DNA of 64,000 bases from assembly GCA_937911505.1 (NCBI GenBank), contig CALEMF010000105.1, positions 1-64,000 on the forward strand, read 5' to 3'. Origin of the DNA: an uncultured Cytophagales bacterium. GTDB lineage: Bacteria > Bacteroidota > Bacteroidia > Cytophagales > Thermonemataceae. This document shows, one piece after another, positions 34,921-43,029 of the stretch (positions are counted from its first letter, which is position 1; the number at the start of each line of letters is the position of its first letter). The translations under genes were made by a program, and so were the position numbers. The notes below the pieces were generated by a model. That model did not search any database. It had not been told where the DNA came from and was given only the letters and a program-made list of their open reading frames with translations.

Positions 34921-35241
34921 ATGAACGATGAAATATTAAACGACGGACTCAATTTATCAATGGAATTTGGAGAAAATTGGTTGACTGATATTGATGACAG
35001 GTTAGGAGCAAAATATTCAAAATTGACAAAATCTGAATTAAGAAGTTGTGACCAACTGTGTCGGAAAATAAACAAGATCGCTCACGATTTTATTCGTAAA
35101 AATGCGATAAAAAATGGAGAGAGCATCAGTTTTATTGATTTTGCTAAATTTGAGGAGTTTATGAAATTAAAATATGAATGGATTGATAAGGCTAACCTTA
35201 GCAAACTTTACAGTCAAAGTTGTTACTACGCGTTGAAATAA
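34921..35241 (+). CDS. Small hypothetical protein
   Basis: 106 residues, helical and charged, no signal. Features: EFGENWLTDIDDRLGAKYSK, then SELRSCDQLCRKINKIAHDF and a C-terminal KANLSKLYSQSCYYALK. No recognised family. Single gene: the next palindrome (GCCTAAC) begins 12 bases after its stop. Confidence 0.6.
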   Translation: MNDEILNDGLNLSMEFGENWLTDIDDRLGAKYSKLTKSELRSCDQLCRKINKIAHDFIRKNAIKNGESISFIDFAKFEEFMKLKYEWIDKANLSKLYSQSCYYALK

Positions 35242-35253
35242 AAATATGACTGT

Positions 35254-35376
35254 GCCTAACAATAGTTCTAAGTAATTACTCGTTCTCGCCTACTGCTGAA
35301 AACATTTGAGGATTTTCAGTGGAGTGCGTATTTATAAAGTTAACCATGCAACTACTCATAGTCGCGCCTATTGTAG
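35254..35376 (+). repeat. attC-like palindrome with canonical GCCTAAC left core
   Basis: Left core GCCTAAC (35254-35260) fits the integron R'' consensus RYYYAAC exactly. Right end GCGCCTATTGTAG (35364-35376) gives CTACAATAGG in reverse complement, which pairs with CTAACAATAG on the left. An internal hairpin CTGAAAA...TTTTCAG lies in the loop. The next ATG is 12 bases after the end. The right core is ATTGTAG, not GTT. Confidence 0.6.
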
Positions 35377-35388
35377 CCAATCGACAAA

Positions 35389-35841
35389 ATGGATAAACCA
35401 CAAATTGATATATGGGATTCTGTAGGACTGGGAATCATCATAGAATTTCCAACCGGTATTATGATTTCAAATCAAACAGGAGGAACCGCCTGCTTACACC
35501 CAAAAATTGAAGGGGTATATTTTCCACTGGCTAATGACTACTCGGAGGAAACCCGAACGTTTTTGAGCCCAGAGATAGAATTAATACGTTATTTTGAAGG
35601 GCAAAAATATGGAGGGAGTGGTGCTATCCATGGTATTGACCTTGATGATGTAGCAATACTCACTTCAATTTTATCAAAATCAGGGTTGGATGATTTGAGA
35701 GAAATAGACTTGGAAAAGCTAAGTGAATCTCACGAAGCTTGGATTAAAATAAAAATCAACAAAACCAATGGTATTAATTTGATAAAGGGGTTTGAGCAAT
35801 ACCCATTAAACGGGATATTGACTTGGTCGAATAGTGATTGA
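35389..35841 (+). CDS. DUF6210 family protein
   Basis: 150 residues, soluble. The N-terminal half reads VGLGIIIEFPTGIMISNQTG then GTACLHPKIEGVYFPLAND, the hallmark NQTGG.AC..P..EG pattern of DUF6210. The remainder is a helical domain ending GILTWSNSD. DUF6210 proteins occur as stand-alone genes in accessory loci and are considered immunity-like by some annotators; no partner toxin is present here. Confidence 0.75.
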   Translation: MDKPQIDIWDSVGLGIIIEFPTGIMISNQTGGTACLHPKIEGVYFPLANDYSEETRTFLSPEIELIRYFEGQKYGGSGAIHGIDLDDVAILTSILSKSGLDDLREIDLEKLSESHEAWIKIKINKTNGINLIKGFEQYPLNGILTWSNSD

Positions 35842-35847
35842 ACTGGC

Positions 35848-35971
35848 TACAACCGTAATCACGGCAGATTCGACTACGTCTAAGTGCACTCAGAACCGCT
35901 AAATTATTTCTCAATTAAAAATATCAACTTTAGTCCCATAGCCGATCTTTATACGTGACCATTTGTTATAT
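35848..35971 (+). repeat. Family D attC-like repeat, copy 1
   Basis: Left end CTACAACCGTAATCACGG then CAGATTCGACTACGTC; right end CTTTATACGTGACCATTTG then TTATAT. The D block (ACGGxxGATTCxACTxCxTC) recurs at 15.08 and 36.44 kb. It starts seven bases after the stop; the next ATG (35984) is 13 bases downstream of the end. Confidence 0.5.
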
Positions 35972-35983
35972 CCGATACCTTCA

Positions 35984-36394
35984 ATGAAAACAAATACAAA
36001 AAATTATCAACTTTGGTTTTACTCAGAGAAAACGCTCTATGATATTGCCACCGAATTGTATAATAAAAAACTCATCGGTGCGTTTCGTTACGATTATGAG
36101 AACGTTTTTGAATGGGTCGAAGCGCCCTCTATTGACTCGTCCTTTAAGTTCAACATTTCTAGAAAAAAGGCTTATTGGGGTTTTGAAGAAGGAAGTGTTG
36201 AGCAAAAAGCAGCAAATTTAAAAGAACCCATTTCACTAGCACTTATGTATACACATGAGGAGCCTTCTGATAGACTTCTAGAAGAAATAGCAACACAAAT
36301 TAATTTAACTTTGGCCTGTTCGGTCTATTTGGGCGCTATAAGGTATTTAGGTGGAGATGACTTTAAATACATAAAAACTAAAGAAATCATCTAA
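35984..36394 (+). CDS. Hypothetical protein
   Basis: 136 residues from ATG 35984; an ATG-less extension to 35963 is unlikely because it runs into the palindrome. Soluble. QLWFYSEKTLYDIATELYNK at the N-terminus, then FRYDYENVFEWVEAPS and a C-terminal helix IATQINLTLACSVYLGAIRY. No recognised family. Confidence 0.6.
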   Translation: MKTNTKNYQLWFYSEKTLYDIATELYNKKLIGAFRYDYENVFEWVEAPSIDSSFKFNISRKKAYWGFEEGSVEQKAANLKEPISLALMYTHEEPSDRLLEEIATQINLTLACSVYLGAIRYLGGDDFKYIKTKEII

Positions 36395-36421
36395 AAATAG
36401 GATAAAAAAGCCTATGTGCAG

Positions 36422-36490
36422 CATAGCATTATACAGTCATAACCACGGCGGATTCAACTACATCTAAATCCACCCGAAATTGCTAAATCA
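36422..36490 (+). repeat. Family D repeat, copy 2 (partial)
   Basis: GCATTATACAGTCATAACC then ACGGCGGATTCAACTACATC, TAAATCCACCCGAAATTG and CTAAATC. It shares the D block with 15.08 and 35.86 kb, and GGATT/AATCC inside it can pair. A clear right arm before ATG 36530 is not visible (GTAACTA is the closest). Confidence 0.5.
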
Positions 36491-36529
36491 GTTCTAAACC
36501 GAAAAACACTAAATTAATCTCGTAACTAA

Positions 36530-37039
36530 ATGGAACTAAGGAAAGCACTAGCGCCTAACCTACAAGTTGCTTCTGAATTATATCCCGTAGTAAAAAAGAA
36601 AATACTTGGCTTTATAGATTTTTGGGACACTCATCCCGATGAGGCTACTTCAAAACATAAGGAAGTAGAAGAGGAATTAAAAAACTTGACAGGGAAGGAT
36701 ATGTCTCAATTTAATTTATGGGAATATTGGGAAGAAGATGGCGTCGAAAATCTAGCATTTAGAATATCGCTTCCTAATCCTACTAAGGTTCCAGATTTCA
36801 AAAAGAGTGAACTAAAAGAAGTTTTGACACGCATTAAGACTTTTGAAGCACCAACCGCCTACAAAAATAATGAGTTTTTAATGGTAGCTTGGGCTAATAA
36901 AGCTGATTATTATAGAGAACTCCTTAAAGTAAACTTTGATAAGTACGACTTTAAGTTTTTCATAAGGAATAAAAATAAAGCGGGAGATTACTTCGAATAT
37001 TCTGTAGAGGAAATTGTTGAAAAGCTATGGGATCGATAA
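36530..37039 (+). CDS. Hypothetical protein
   Basis: 169 residues, soluble, acidic/helical N-terminus (ELYPVVKKKILGFIDFWDTH) and mixed C-terminus with LKVNFDKYDFKFFIRNKNKA. No signal and no recognised family. Single gene between a D repeat and a compact palindrome. Confidence 0.6.
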   Translation: MELRKALAPNLQVASELYPVVKKKILGFIDFWDTHPDEATSKHKEVEEELKNLTGKDMSQFNLWEYWEEDGVENLAFRISLPNPTKVPDFKKSELKEVLTRIKTFEAPTAYKNNEFLMVAWANKADYYRELLKVNFDKYDFKFFIRNKNKAGDYFEYSVEEIVEKLWDR

Positions 37040-37042
37040 GGA

Positions 37043-37102
37043 TGCCACTACCAATAAGGTATAAAAAGTATTAAAAACGCTTCCCAACCCCACCTGTTGT
37101 GA
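37043..37102 (+). repeat. Compact palindrome-like junction
   Basis: CCACTACCAATAAGGTATAA at the left and CAACCCCACCTGTTGTGA at the right, about 60 bp in total between two genes. The right end keeps the CACCTGTTG form of family C ends and the GTT triplet (37096-37098). Arm pairing is weak, so this is a decayed or divergent copy. Confidence 0.35.
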
Positions 37103-37124
37103 ACCATAAAAGAAAAGTACAACA

Positions 37125-37970
37125 ATGAAAGTAGCCATCTTTGCAGATATACACGGAAAAATATTACTTCCTTTTAGATTGGTTAATCTTTACCAAAAAG
37201 AAACCAATGAAAAAATCGATTTCATACTACAATGTGGAGATATGGGCTGCTATCCAGCTATTGATAATTTAGACAAGGCAACCATTAAACACGCGAAAAA
37301 CGATAGAGATGAGCTAGGATTTCATGATTACTTCGTAAAGGATATTCCTAAAATCAGGATTTTCTTAAATCAACTCAACATCAATATGATTTGTGTAAGA
37401 GGTAACCACGAAGATCATGACTATTTAGACAAGTTGGAGCGCGAAACAAACGAATCAATATTCCCAGTTGATATTTATAATCGTGTATTTGTTTGTAAAA
37501 CTGGGTACAAGCAAGAGTTAAAGGCAGGTAATGAAACGTTAAGCTTTGTGGGCGTTGGTAGAATTGGAGATAGAAAGGAACGAACCAACAGTCGATTTAT
37601 TCAAGAATACGAAAAAAAGAAAATAAAAAAGTTGATAAAGGAAAATAAAGACATAGTTGATCTACTCATTACACACGACAAAGATGATAGTAGCCAGCGA
37701 GGGTATGGGATGAAGGAAATCAGCAATCTTCTAGATAATATAATTTTCAAATATCATTTTTATGGACATACAGGAGAGCCTTACCATGAACAGATGCATA
37801 CCAATGGTATCACAAAATCTATTAAAATTAAAGAAGCAGAATTCAACCGCAGCGGTATATTAGAGCAAGGCTCGATGGTTGTTCTTGAAAAAACGAATGC
37901 TGAAATCACCACGAAAATCGTTGAACAAAGATTAACCAATCAATTGACCAAATTCAATTGGCACATCTAA
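37125..37970 (+). CDS. Metallophosphoesterase
   Basis: 281 residues. All calcineurin-like motifs are present in order: AIFADIHGK (DxH), LQCGDMGCY (GDxx), VRGNHEDHDYL (GNHE), LLITHDKDD (TH) and FYGHTGEPY (GH). They bind two divalent metal ions and hydrolyse phosphoesters; the substrate is unknown. No signal, so cytoplasmic. The residues needed for catalysis are intact. Starts 22 bases after a compact palindrome. Confidence 0.88.
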   Translation: MKVAIFADIHGKILLPFRLVNLYQKETNEKIDFILQCGDMGCYPAIDNLDKATIKHAKNDRDELGFHDYFVKDIPKIRIFLNQLNINMICVRGNHEDHDYLDKLERETNESIFPVDIYNRVFVCKTGYKQELKAGNETLSFVGVGRIGDRKERTNSRFIQEYEKKKIKKLIKENKDIVDLLITHDKDDSSQRGYGMKEISNLLDNIIFKYHFYGHTGEPYHEQMHTNGITKSIKIKEAEFNRSGILEQGSMVVLEKTNAEITTKIVEQRLTNQLTKFNWHI

Positions 37971-38060
37971 AAAGTAACCGCAATAGCCTCTGCTACTGTT
38001 TACACGTGAGACCATCGACGCACAATACGCCTATACACAGGGCTGAGTGCCATATGAATT
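37971..38060 (+). repeat. Short family A derivative with E-like tail
   Basis: AAAGTAACCGCAATAGCCTC directly followed by TGCTACTGTTTACACGTGAG then ACCATCGACGC keeps both inner arms of family A (AATAGC and GCTACT) with the loop reduced to four bases, as if the centre were deleted. CACAATACGCCTATAC after it resembles linker E. The next gene starts at 38116. Confidence 0.45.
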
Positions 38061-38115
38061 ACAAAAAGAGAGGAATTTAGACGACCTCAATATAAAAAAA
38101 TAGATCCCTTTGCTC

Positions 38116-38406
38116 ATGCCTGATAGACTACATCAAATCATAGAAGAAATCAAACAAAAGTGTGACGAGGCCAACTGTTCAGAGTTTGAATATCATTGGG
38201 AAATATGGGGTGTCCTGTGGTACCCTTGGTTTTTGAAAATCAATGGAAAATCACCATCCTTTTCTTTCAATGATCTTTCTGATGATGATTTAAGGAAATT
38301 ATGCGCTGAAGGGTTCATCGAATTAGTGAAAGAATATTCTAATGATGAAAAGTCAGCCTACGAATTTGATAAGAAAAGATATAGATTGATAAGCAGTAGA
38401 TCATAA
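38116..38406 (+). CDS. Small hypothetical protein
   Basis: 96 residues from ATG 38116. Helical N-terminus (LHQIIEEIKQKCDEANCSEF), a Trp-rich core (HWEIWGVLWYPWFLKINGK) and FNDLSDDDLRKLCAEGFIEL. No signal and no recognised family. Confidence 0.6.
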   Translation: MPDRLHQIIEEIKQKCDEANCSEFEYHWEIWGVLWYPWFLKINGKSPSFSFNDLSDDDLRKLCAEGFIELVKEYSNDEKSAYEFDKKRYRLISSRS

Positions 38407-38507
38407 AATCTAAATGACTTTATGATTTTGACCGAACAAAGCACTTTTTGAAAGCCATAACCACGCTATGAATAAGAAAAACTATCTAAAAAATAATAAC
38501 AAAATAA

Positions 38508-38520
38508 ATAGCACTGTTAT
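38508..38520. promoter_or_regulatory. Candidate TetR operator, copy 1
   Basis: ATAGCACTGTTAT is an imperfect version of the palindrome ATAACASTGTTAT found again at 39091-39103. It ends eight bases before the ATG of the tetR gene and overlaps a TATATTTG that fits the Bacteroidota -7 element TAnnTTTG, so a bound repressor would block transcription. Confidence 0.6.
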
Positions 38521-38528
38521 ATTTGCCT

Positions 38529-39074
38529 ATGGTTAGTTCAAAAGAAAAAGTATTAGCATCCGCATTAGAACTTGCCAAGCAGGGAGGCTGGGAGAAAGTA
38601 TCCGTAAGAAAAATAGCCAATAGTATGGGGTTCAGTACGATGAAAATCTACTCAGACTTTGGAAGTAAGGAAAATCTTTTTTTCGAAATACAAAAAAAGG
38701 GGTATCAATTGCTAAAAGAAGCCTACTATGATTCTATTAGAAGAGCGGATGATCCAACATCGCAATTGGAAAATGTTTTTATGGCACACGTTCAATTCGC
38801 ACTGGAATTCCCAACTTACTACGAGCTTATGTTTAACCATAAGTTTAAGAAATACCAGACACAAAGTATTGAAAATAAGCAGAAAGCCTGTCAAGTAATA
38901 TTCAAAGTGATTACGGATATTGGTACAACTGACCCGCAAACAACTTTTATTCATTTGTTTGCTTTGCTTGAGGGATTTATTAAAATTTCAAACGAACTAC
39001 CAGAACAGTCGAATGACTTTATAAATTCTACCATAAAGCAAATTGCCAAAAACTTTATCTCTGGTCTTAAATAA
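38529..39074 (+). CDS. TetR/AcrR family transcriptional regulator
   Basis: 181 residues from ATG 38529; the in-frame TTG at 38523 adds two residues. N-terminal HTH: KVLASALELAKQGGWEKVSV then RKIANSMGFSTMKIYSDFGS with KENLFFEI. The C-terminal helical ligand domain matches WHG/TetR_C types (LEFPTYYELMFNHKFKKY). It is followed by an SDR-family gene 46 bases later, and the same dyad precedes both genes, suggesting control of itself and of that gene. Confidence 0.87.
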   Translation: MVSSKEKVLASALELAKQGGWEKVSVRKIANSMGFSTMKIYSDFGSKENLFFEIQKKGYQLLKEAYYDSIRRADDPTSQLENVFMAHVQFALEFPTYYELMFNHKFKKYQTQSIENKQKACQVIFKVITDIGTTDPQTTFIHLFALLEGFIKISNELPEQSNDFINSTIKQIAKNFISGLK

Positions 39075-39090
39075 TTTTTTTATCCTTTAA

Positions 39091-39103
39091 ATAACAGTGT
39101 TAT
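39091..39103. promoter_or_regulatory. Candidate TetR operator, copy 2
   Basis: ATAACAGTGTTAT is a perfect 6-bp-arm dyad around one base, 17 bases before the SDR gene start, and continues as TATTTTTAAATG, again like a -7 element. The same sequence with two changes precedes the tetR gene, which is strong internal evidence for a shared regulator. Confidence 0.65.
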
Positions 39104-39120
39104 ATTTTTAAATGTAAAAG

Positions 39121-39993
39121 ATGGAAAGTAAAACAATTGTAATCGTTGGCGGTACTGACGGGATTGGACGAGCATTAGCCAATTTGTTGGTACCCAAAAA
39201 TCAAGTGCTTATCATCGGGAGAAGTGAAGAGAAAGGAAAGCGTTTTGTAGCTGAAAGTGGTAAAAACGCTCATTATTTAACTGCCGACCTCTCTGTTCTC
39301 AATAACCTTCCGCCACTTGTCGATAAAATTAAATCTCTCTATAGTGAAGTGCATCATATCATTCATACAGCAGACATACTAAGAATTAAACGTATGGAAA
39401 CCGTTGAAGGAATAGAAATATCTATTGCTATAAATTTTTACTCCAGAGTTCTTTTCAATCAATTAATGGTTGGAGAAGCAAATACATACCAACCTGAACG
39501 AATTATTCACGTGGCGGCGGCTGGATTTGGGCCTTCTGAAAAATTTTTAGATAATTTTCCTCTTCCTCCAACAGCAAATAGTTTTGACGCACACAAAAAT
39601 GGTCAAATAGCTAATGACTTTTATGGATTGTTGATGCAGCGTAAACTATCAGGCCAGGGCACCAAGATAAATATCTTAAACCCTGGTTCTGTTTCAACAG
39701 ATATACATAAAAAAGGAGAACTTCCTAAACTCCTCAAAATATTCTATCCTTTGATAGGCCGCCTGCTCATTGGCAAAAGACGTAGTCCTGAAGACTATGC
39801 TCATATTCCCTTCAATATTTTAAAAAATGAAAATAGCGAGGCTAATAACTTTACACTTATTAACCCAAAAGGAAAGGGCATTAAAGGAAACAAGCAGGTC
39901 AACAATATCACCACGCAAGAAAAGCTATATGAATTTGCAAAAGGGAAGATTAACGACACATTGAACAATCGTAAAATAAAAAATTGGCTGTAA
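39121..39993 (+). CDS. SDR-family protein with altered catalytic motif
   Basis: 290 residues. The cofactor site is present: TIVIVGGTDGIGRALANLL (TGxxxGIG type, about 4-22), and the fold continues with YLTADLSVLNNLPPLV. In the active-site region, where the family has YxxxK, the sequence reads SFDAHKNGQIANDFYG: aligning IAN with the usual LAN puts His in place of Tyr and Gln in place of Lys. The catalytic Ser position is AAAGFG. It may bind NAD(P) without the usual oxidoreductase chemistry. Under the control of the tetR gene upstream. Confidence 0.8.
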   Translation: MESKTIVIVGGTDGIGRALANLLVPKNQVLIIGRSEEKGKRFVAESGKNAHYLTADLSVLNNLPPLVDKIKSLYSEVHHIIHTADILRIKRMETVEGIEISIAINFYSRVLFNQLMVGEANTYQPERIIHVAAAGFGPSEKFLDNFPLPPTANSFDAHKNGQIANDFYGLLMQRKLSGQGTKINILNPGSVSTDIHKKGELPKLLKIFYPLIGRLLIGKRRSPEDYAHIPFNILKNENSEANNFTLINPKGKGIKGNKQVNNITTQEKLYEFAKGKINDTLNNRKIKNWL

Positions 39994-40199
39994 TAATAGC
40001 TAAAATGGTAATCGGTTTTTAGTAGGTGAGAAGGCAAAAAGAAATTAGGTAAGAACCAATAAAGTTTGAAAAAGAACCTACCTACTTCTCACTGTTCGTG
40101 ACTTGCCATCAAGGAACTTATATGGAGTGTAGTTTATCATTATTAAACTATCATCTAAGTGAGCCTATAATCACCCAGAAGAGATAAGATAGCTATCAA

Positions 40200-40613
40200 T
40201 TGAAATCTGATGAACAAGCTTTCAATCAGGCTCGTAGATGGAGATGTACTAAAAAAAGCCTCTCAATTTTGAGAGACTCTCTACATTGTGTAAGTGTACC
40301 CCTTGAAGATACGCAGGTAAGAGGAGGATTGAGTGGAGATTTTTGGATTTTTGACTTAAAAGTTGCTGATCTCAAAGAACTAGAAGGGAAATCCTATTAT
40401 GTAAAAGATGGCTATAATAATGAGCGTTATTCAGACTGTTCTACATTCTATTATTATGAACATCAGCCAATTTCAGAAAACACTATTGAATTTGTGAAAT
40501 ATCAAGAGGATGTTTTTTTGGTAAAAGTAATAGCCAGCACTTGTGATGTAAACCATTATGACGGTAGTAAACCTGAAACCAAGATTGAATTAATGGGAGA
40601 GTTTAAAATATAA
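40200..40613 (+). CDS. Hypothetical protein
   Basis: 137 residues from TTG 40200; no better start is visible and the N-terminal 25 residues are uncertain. The convincing part begins at about residue 36 (EDTQVRGGLSGDFWIFDLKV) and is beta-rich, ending DGSKPETKIELMGEFKI. A CTCTCAA/TTGAGAG hairpin lies in its first 80 bases. No recognised family. Confidence 0.55.
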   Translation: MKSDEQAFNQARRWRCTKKSLSILRDSLHCVSVPLEDTQVRGGLSGDFWIFDLKVADLKELEGKSYYVKDGYNNERYSDCSTFYYYEHQPISENTIEFVKYQEDVFLVKVIASTCDVNHYDGSKPETKIELMGEFKI

Positions 40614-40619
40614 CAACTC

Positions 40620-40712
40620 ACTATAATAAAACCGTTTCGGGAAATATACCTCAAGTACGTTGAACCGAAATACGTCTCAGGTTGGATAAGCACCCTCTCT
40701 CATCTGTTTTAG
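40620..40712 (+). repeat. Linker E with short right end
   Basis: ACCGTTTCGGGAAATATACC then GTTGAACCGAAATAC and GTCTCAGG (40659-40680) carry the linker, whose GTTGAAC fits the R' consensus GTTRRRY exactly. CTCTCATCTGTTTTAG follows as a family C-like right end. The next ATG is at 40724. Confidence 0.5.
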
Positions 40713-40723
40713 CACATTAAAAT

Positions 40724-41090
40724 ATGAAACTGATTATTGAATTCCCCTTTATTAGTCATATCAAGTTATCACGGAGCAAGTAATTTGGATAAAACGTTAG
40801 ATGGTCATATTTCTTATCTAATGGGCAGATATTTCTACGCTAATGAAATTAACTTTAAAATACTGAATTTGGACTTCGTGGAACGCAAACCAAATGTAAA
40901 TGATGAGTTAATAAGATATGAAATTGAAATCGGCGTCAGTGAAAAGGAATTTAAAACCGACTGGATACTAAAAGAATTAGAAGATGGAGGCTACCAAAAA
41001 GGGTTGACCATCAAATCTGTAGACGGAAAAGTTATTTTTGCAGACTTATTCACGGCAGATATCCGATTTCGGAAAAATGTGAGAAAGTAA
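40724..41090 (+). CDS. Hypothetical protein with probable 5' frameshift
   Basis: The clear coding frame runs from TTG 40737 (118 codons: NSPLLVISSYHGASNLDKTL then DGHISYLMGRYFYANEIN). The natural ATG at 40724, 12 bases after the palindrome end as in other cassettes, begins MKLIIE and then continues in another frame to a stop. A two-base excess around 40740-40745 (GAATTCCCC) would join them to MKLIIE-SPLLVISSYHG. So the gene is either slightly broken or starts at TTG. No recognised family. Confidence 0.55.
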
Positions 41091-41230
41091 GCGTACTCCG
41101 ACAAGATGTATCATTCATTGATAATAAATCTCCTCAATTGAAAATTCACTTGTATGAATTATCTTTAGCAAAGCAAGACATTATATACAACATGTAAAAA
41201 CTGAAATCCGTAACTAAACTGACATAAATA

Positions 41231-41602
41231 ATGAGTGGAAAAGTGGTATTTAAAAACGTGAACGAATATTTTGAAGCCCAACCCGAAAACGTAAGAAAAG
41301 CACTTTTGGAATTAAAAGAATGTATTCTCAAAGTGGCACCGCAGGCAACGGAATTACTGAACTATAATATTCCTGCTTATGCTTTGGTCGAAAATGGAAA
41401 AAGGGAGCAACAGATTATGATTGCAGGATATAAAAAACACGTTGGACTTTATCCGCACCCAACCACTATGGAAAAATTCGACTCGGAATTGAGCGAATAT
41501 AAACGAGCGAAAGGTTCGGTTCAGTTTCCGTTGGACAAACCCTTGCCAAAAAACCTTATTATCAGAATGATAAAATATCGGATTGAACTATTAAAAAAGT
41601 AA
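41231..41602 (+). CDS. DUF1801 family protein (YdhG-like)
   Basis: 123 residues matching DUF1801: VNEYFEAQPENVRKALLELK, then APQATELLNYNIPAYALVEN, and the motif KKHVGLYPHPTTMEKF with SVQFPLDKPLP. Small cytosolic fold related to frataxin-like or iron-chaperone-annotated proteins; the true function is uncertain. The start is an ATG eight bases after a TAAACTGACATAA stretch. GC content is a little higher than in its neighbours. Confidence 0.82.
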   Translation: MSGKVVFKNVNEYFEAQPENVRKALLELKECILKVAPQATELLNYNIPAYALVENGKREQQIMIAGYKKHVGLYPHPTTMEKFDSELSEYKRAKGSVQFPLDKPLPKNLIIRMIKYRIELLKK

Positions 41603-41635
41603 AAAGTGCCTGCACACTCTCTCGTAACTACTCAT

Positions 41636-41806
41636 ACATAAGACGTCGAGCCAAAATACGCCTCACATACTGGTAAATGCTATACAACACACTAGCCCTT
41701 GACAGGCACGCTTTTATTTAATAGCTTCAGGGGCGTAAAGAGAGGTTTCTCACAAATAACCGCTTTTGTTTGCGCCATACAGCGCTTACCACTCTATCTG
41801 CTGGCA
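41636..41806 (+). repeat. Linker E plus family C palindrome C3
   Basis: GTCGAGCCAAAATACG then CCTCACA (41645-41668) is linker E. Site C3 runs 41661-41806: left CATACTGGTAAATGCTATAC, centre CCCTTGACAGGCACGC and TTTATTTAATAGCTTCAGG, right GCCATACAGCGCTTACC then ACTCTATCTGCTGGC. TGGTAAxxGCTxTA pairs between the arms. The right core is GCTGGC instead of GTTGGC. Nearly the same sequence occurs at 43177-43344. Confidence 0.65.
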
Positions 41807-41840
41807 GTAATTTGAAGAACAAAAAATCAAAAAGTAGATT

Positions 41841-43013
41841 ATGAGAGATTCTAAAAGTTTAAAAAAGCGCATCTTTTTGACCACAGGAATGTTCTTGTTT
41901 TTAATAGGACTAAGCCTACCTTTAATAACACTACTTTTCTTCCAGCTAAAAAATCTATATTGGTCAATCCCTTCTTCTATCTTACCAATAACGCTTGGGG
42001 GACATCTTTTATATTACTTAGAGATAAATAATGAAAAATTAATAGTAAAGAATTTGATTTTTTTCTGGATTCATAAAGAATATAAAAAAACCCAAATTAT
42101 AGATATTAAAGTGTATATTAATTACGGAACAAGCGAAGATGGACACGATTTTATAACAAAAGGGATTTTAATTAAAACCAAAAAAGAGTCCAAAAAATAC
42201 CTAATGGACTATAATTACAAGTACTATATTGATTTATTTGATAAGCTTAAGAAGTTTAAATATAAGAATAGTATTTTTAGTAGATCTCCTTTAGTGAAAA
42301 AAATTATAACAAGACCTAACGAGAAGGTTCATATCACATTTGAAAAGCTAAAGAACAAGGAATATTTTGTAGCAGACAATAATAAATTGACAAAAAATAT
42401 CACAACATCACTTTTTTGGTTCAAGGTATTCTTCGGACTTGGTTGTTTTTTCTTAGTTTTAATTTTTGTTATAGGAGTTTTTGATGGTCGAAGACTTGAT
42501 GAATTATTTGTTGCATTGTCAGTAGTTAATTTTGTTTTTATTGTACCAATACTTATAGGTTTATATTATTTGTTTCTTTATGTAGTTGGAGGTAAAAAAG
42601 AAGTAGTATTTAATAGAAAAGAAAACACAATTACTTACCCCTCTTCAAATTATAATAAGAAAACCATTACTATACCTTTTAATAAGTTTAAATTCTACAG
42701 ATTATTAAAAGACGCTCGTCACGCACTAAAATATAGTTTAATTACAAGAGATAACAGTAATGAAAATGCAATTACAGGTGTGTTCGAATTATATGTAGGA
42801 AGATACTCTGATGACTTTTACTCTTACCTTGTATGGTATATGGATAACAGAAGGCCGTTACCTCCAGGTGAAGTTTTTGATATTTATAGGAAAGTAGATT
42901 ATGAGCAAAGAAAAGAAAAAAACTTTTTAAAACCATTATACTCAACGAGTCTTAAAACACCTGAATCCACAAGGAAAGAACAGAAACAACGTGAACAAAT
43001 TAATAATTGGTAA
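41841..43013 (+). CDS. Multi-pass membrane protein, unknown function
   Basis: 390 residues. Two N-terminal membrane helices (IFLTTGMFLFLIGLSLPLIT and a second near 38-58), a basic soluble loop to about residue 190, then two more helices (VFFGLGCFFLVLIFVIGVF and VVNFVFIVPILIGLYYLFLY), and a cytoplasmic C-terminal domain of about 130 residues that is Lys/Arg-rich at its end. The loop after each helix pair has a PH-like beta pattern (KLIVKNLIFFWIHKEYKKTQ and KEVVFNRKENTITYPSSNYN). No family recognised. Confidence 0.7.
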   Translation: MRDSKSLKKRIFLTTGMFLFLIGLSLPLITLLFFQLKNLYWSIPSSILPITLGGHLLYYLEINNEKLIVKNLIFFWIHKEYKKTQIIDIKVYINYGTSEDGHDFITKGILIKTKKESKKYLMDYNYKYYIDLFDKLKKFKYKNSIFSRSPLVKKIITRPNEKVHITFEKLKNKEYFVADNNKLTKNITTSLFWFKVFFGLGCFFLVLIFVIGVFDGRRLDELFVALSVVNFVFIVPILIGLYYLFLYVVGGKKEVVFNRKENTITYPSSNYNKKTITIPFNKFKFYRLLKDARHALKYSLITRDNSNENAITGVFELYVGRYSDDFYSYLVWYMDNRRPLPPGEVFDIYRKVDYEQRKEKNFLKPLYSTSLKTPESTRKEQKQREQINNW

Positions 43014-43029
43014 TTTATTTTAATAAAAG

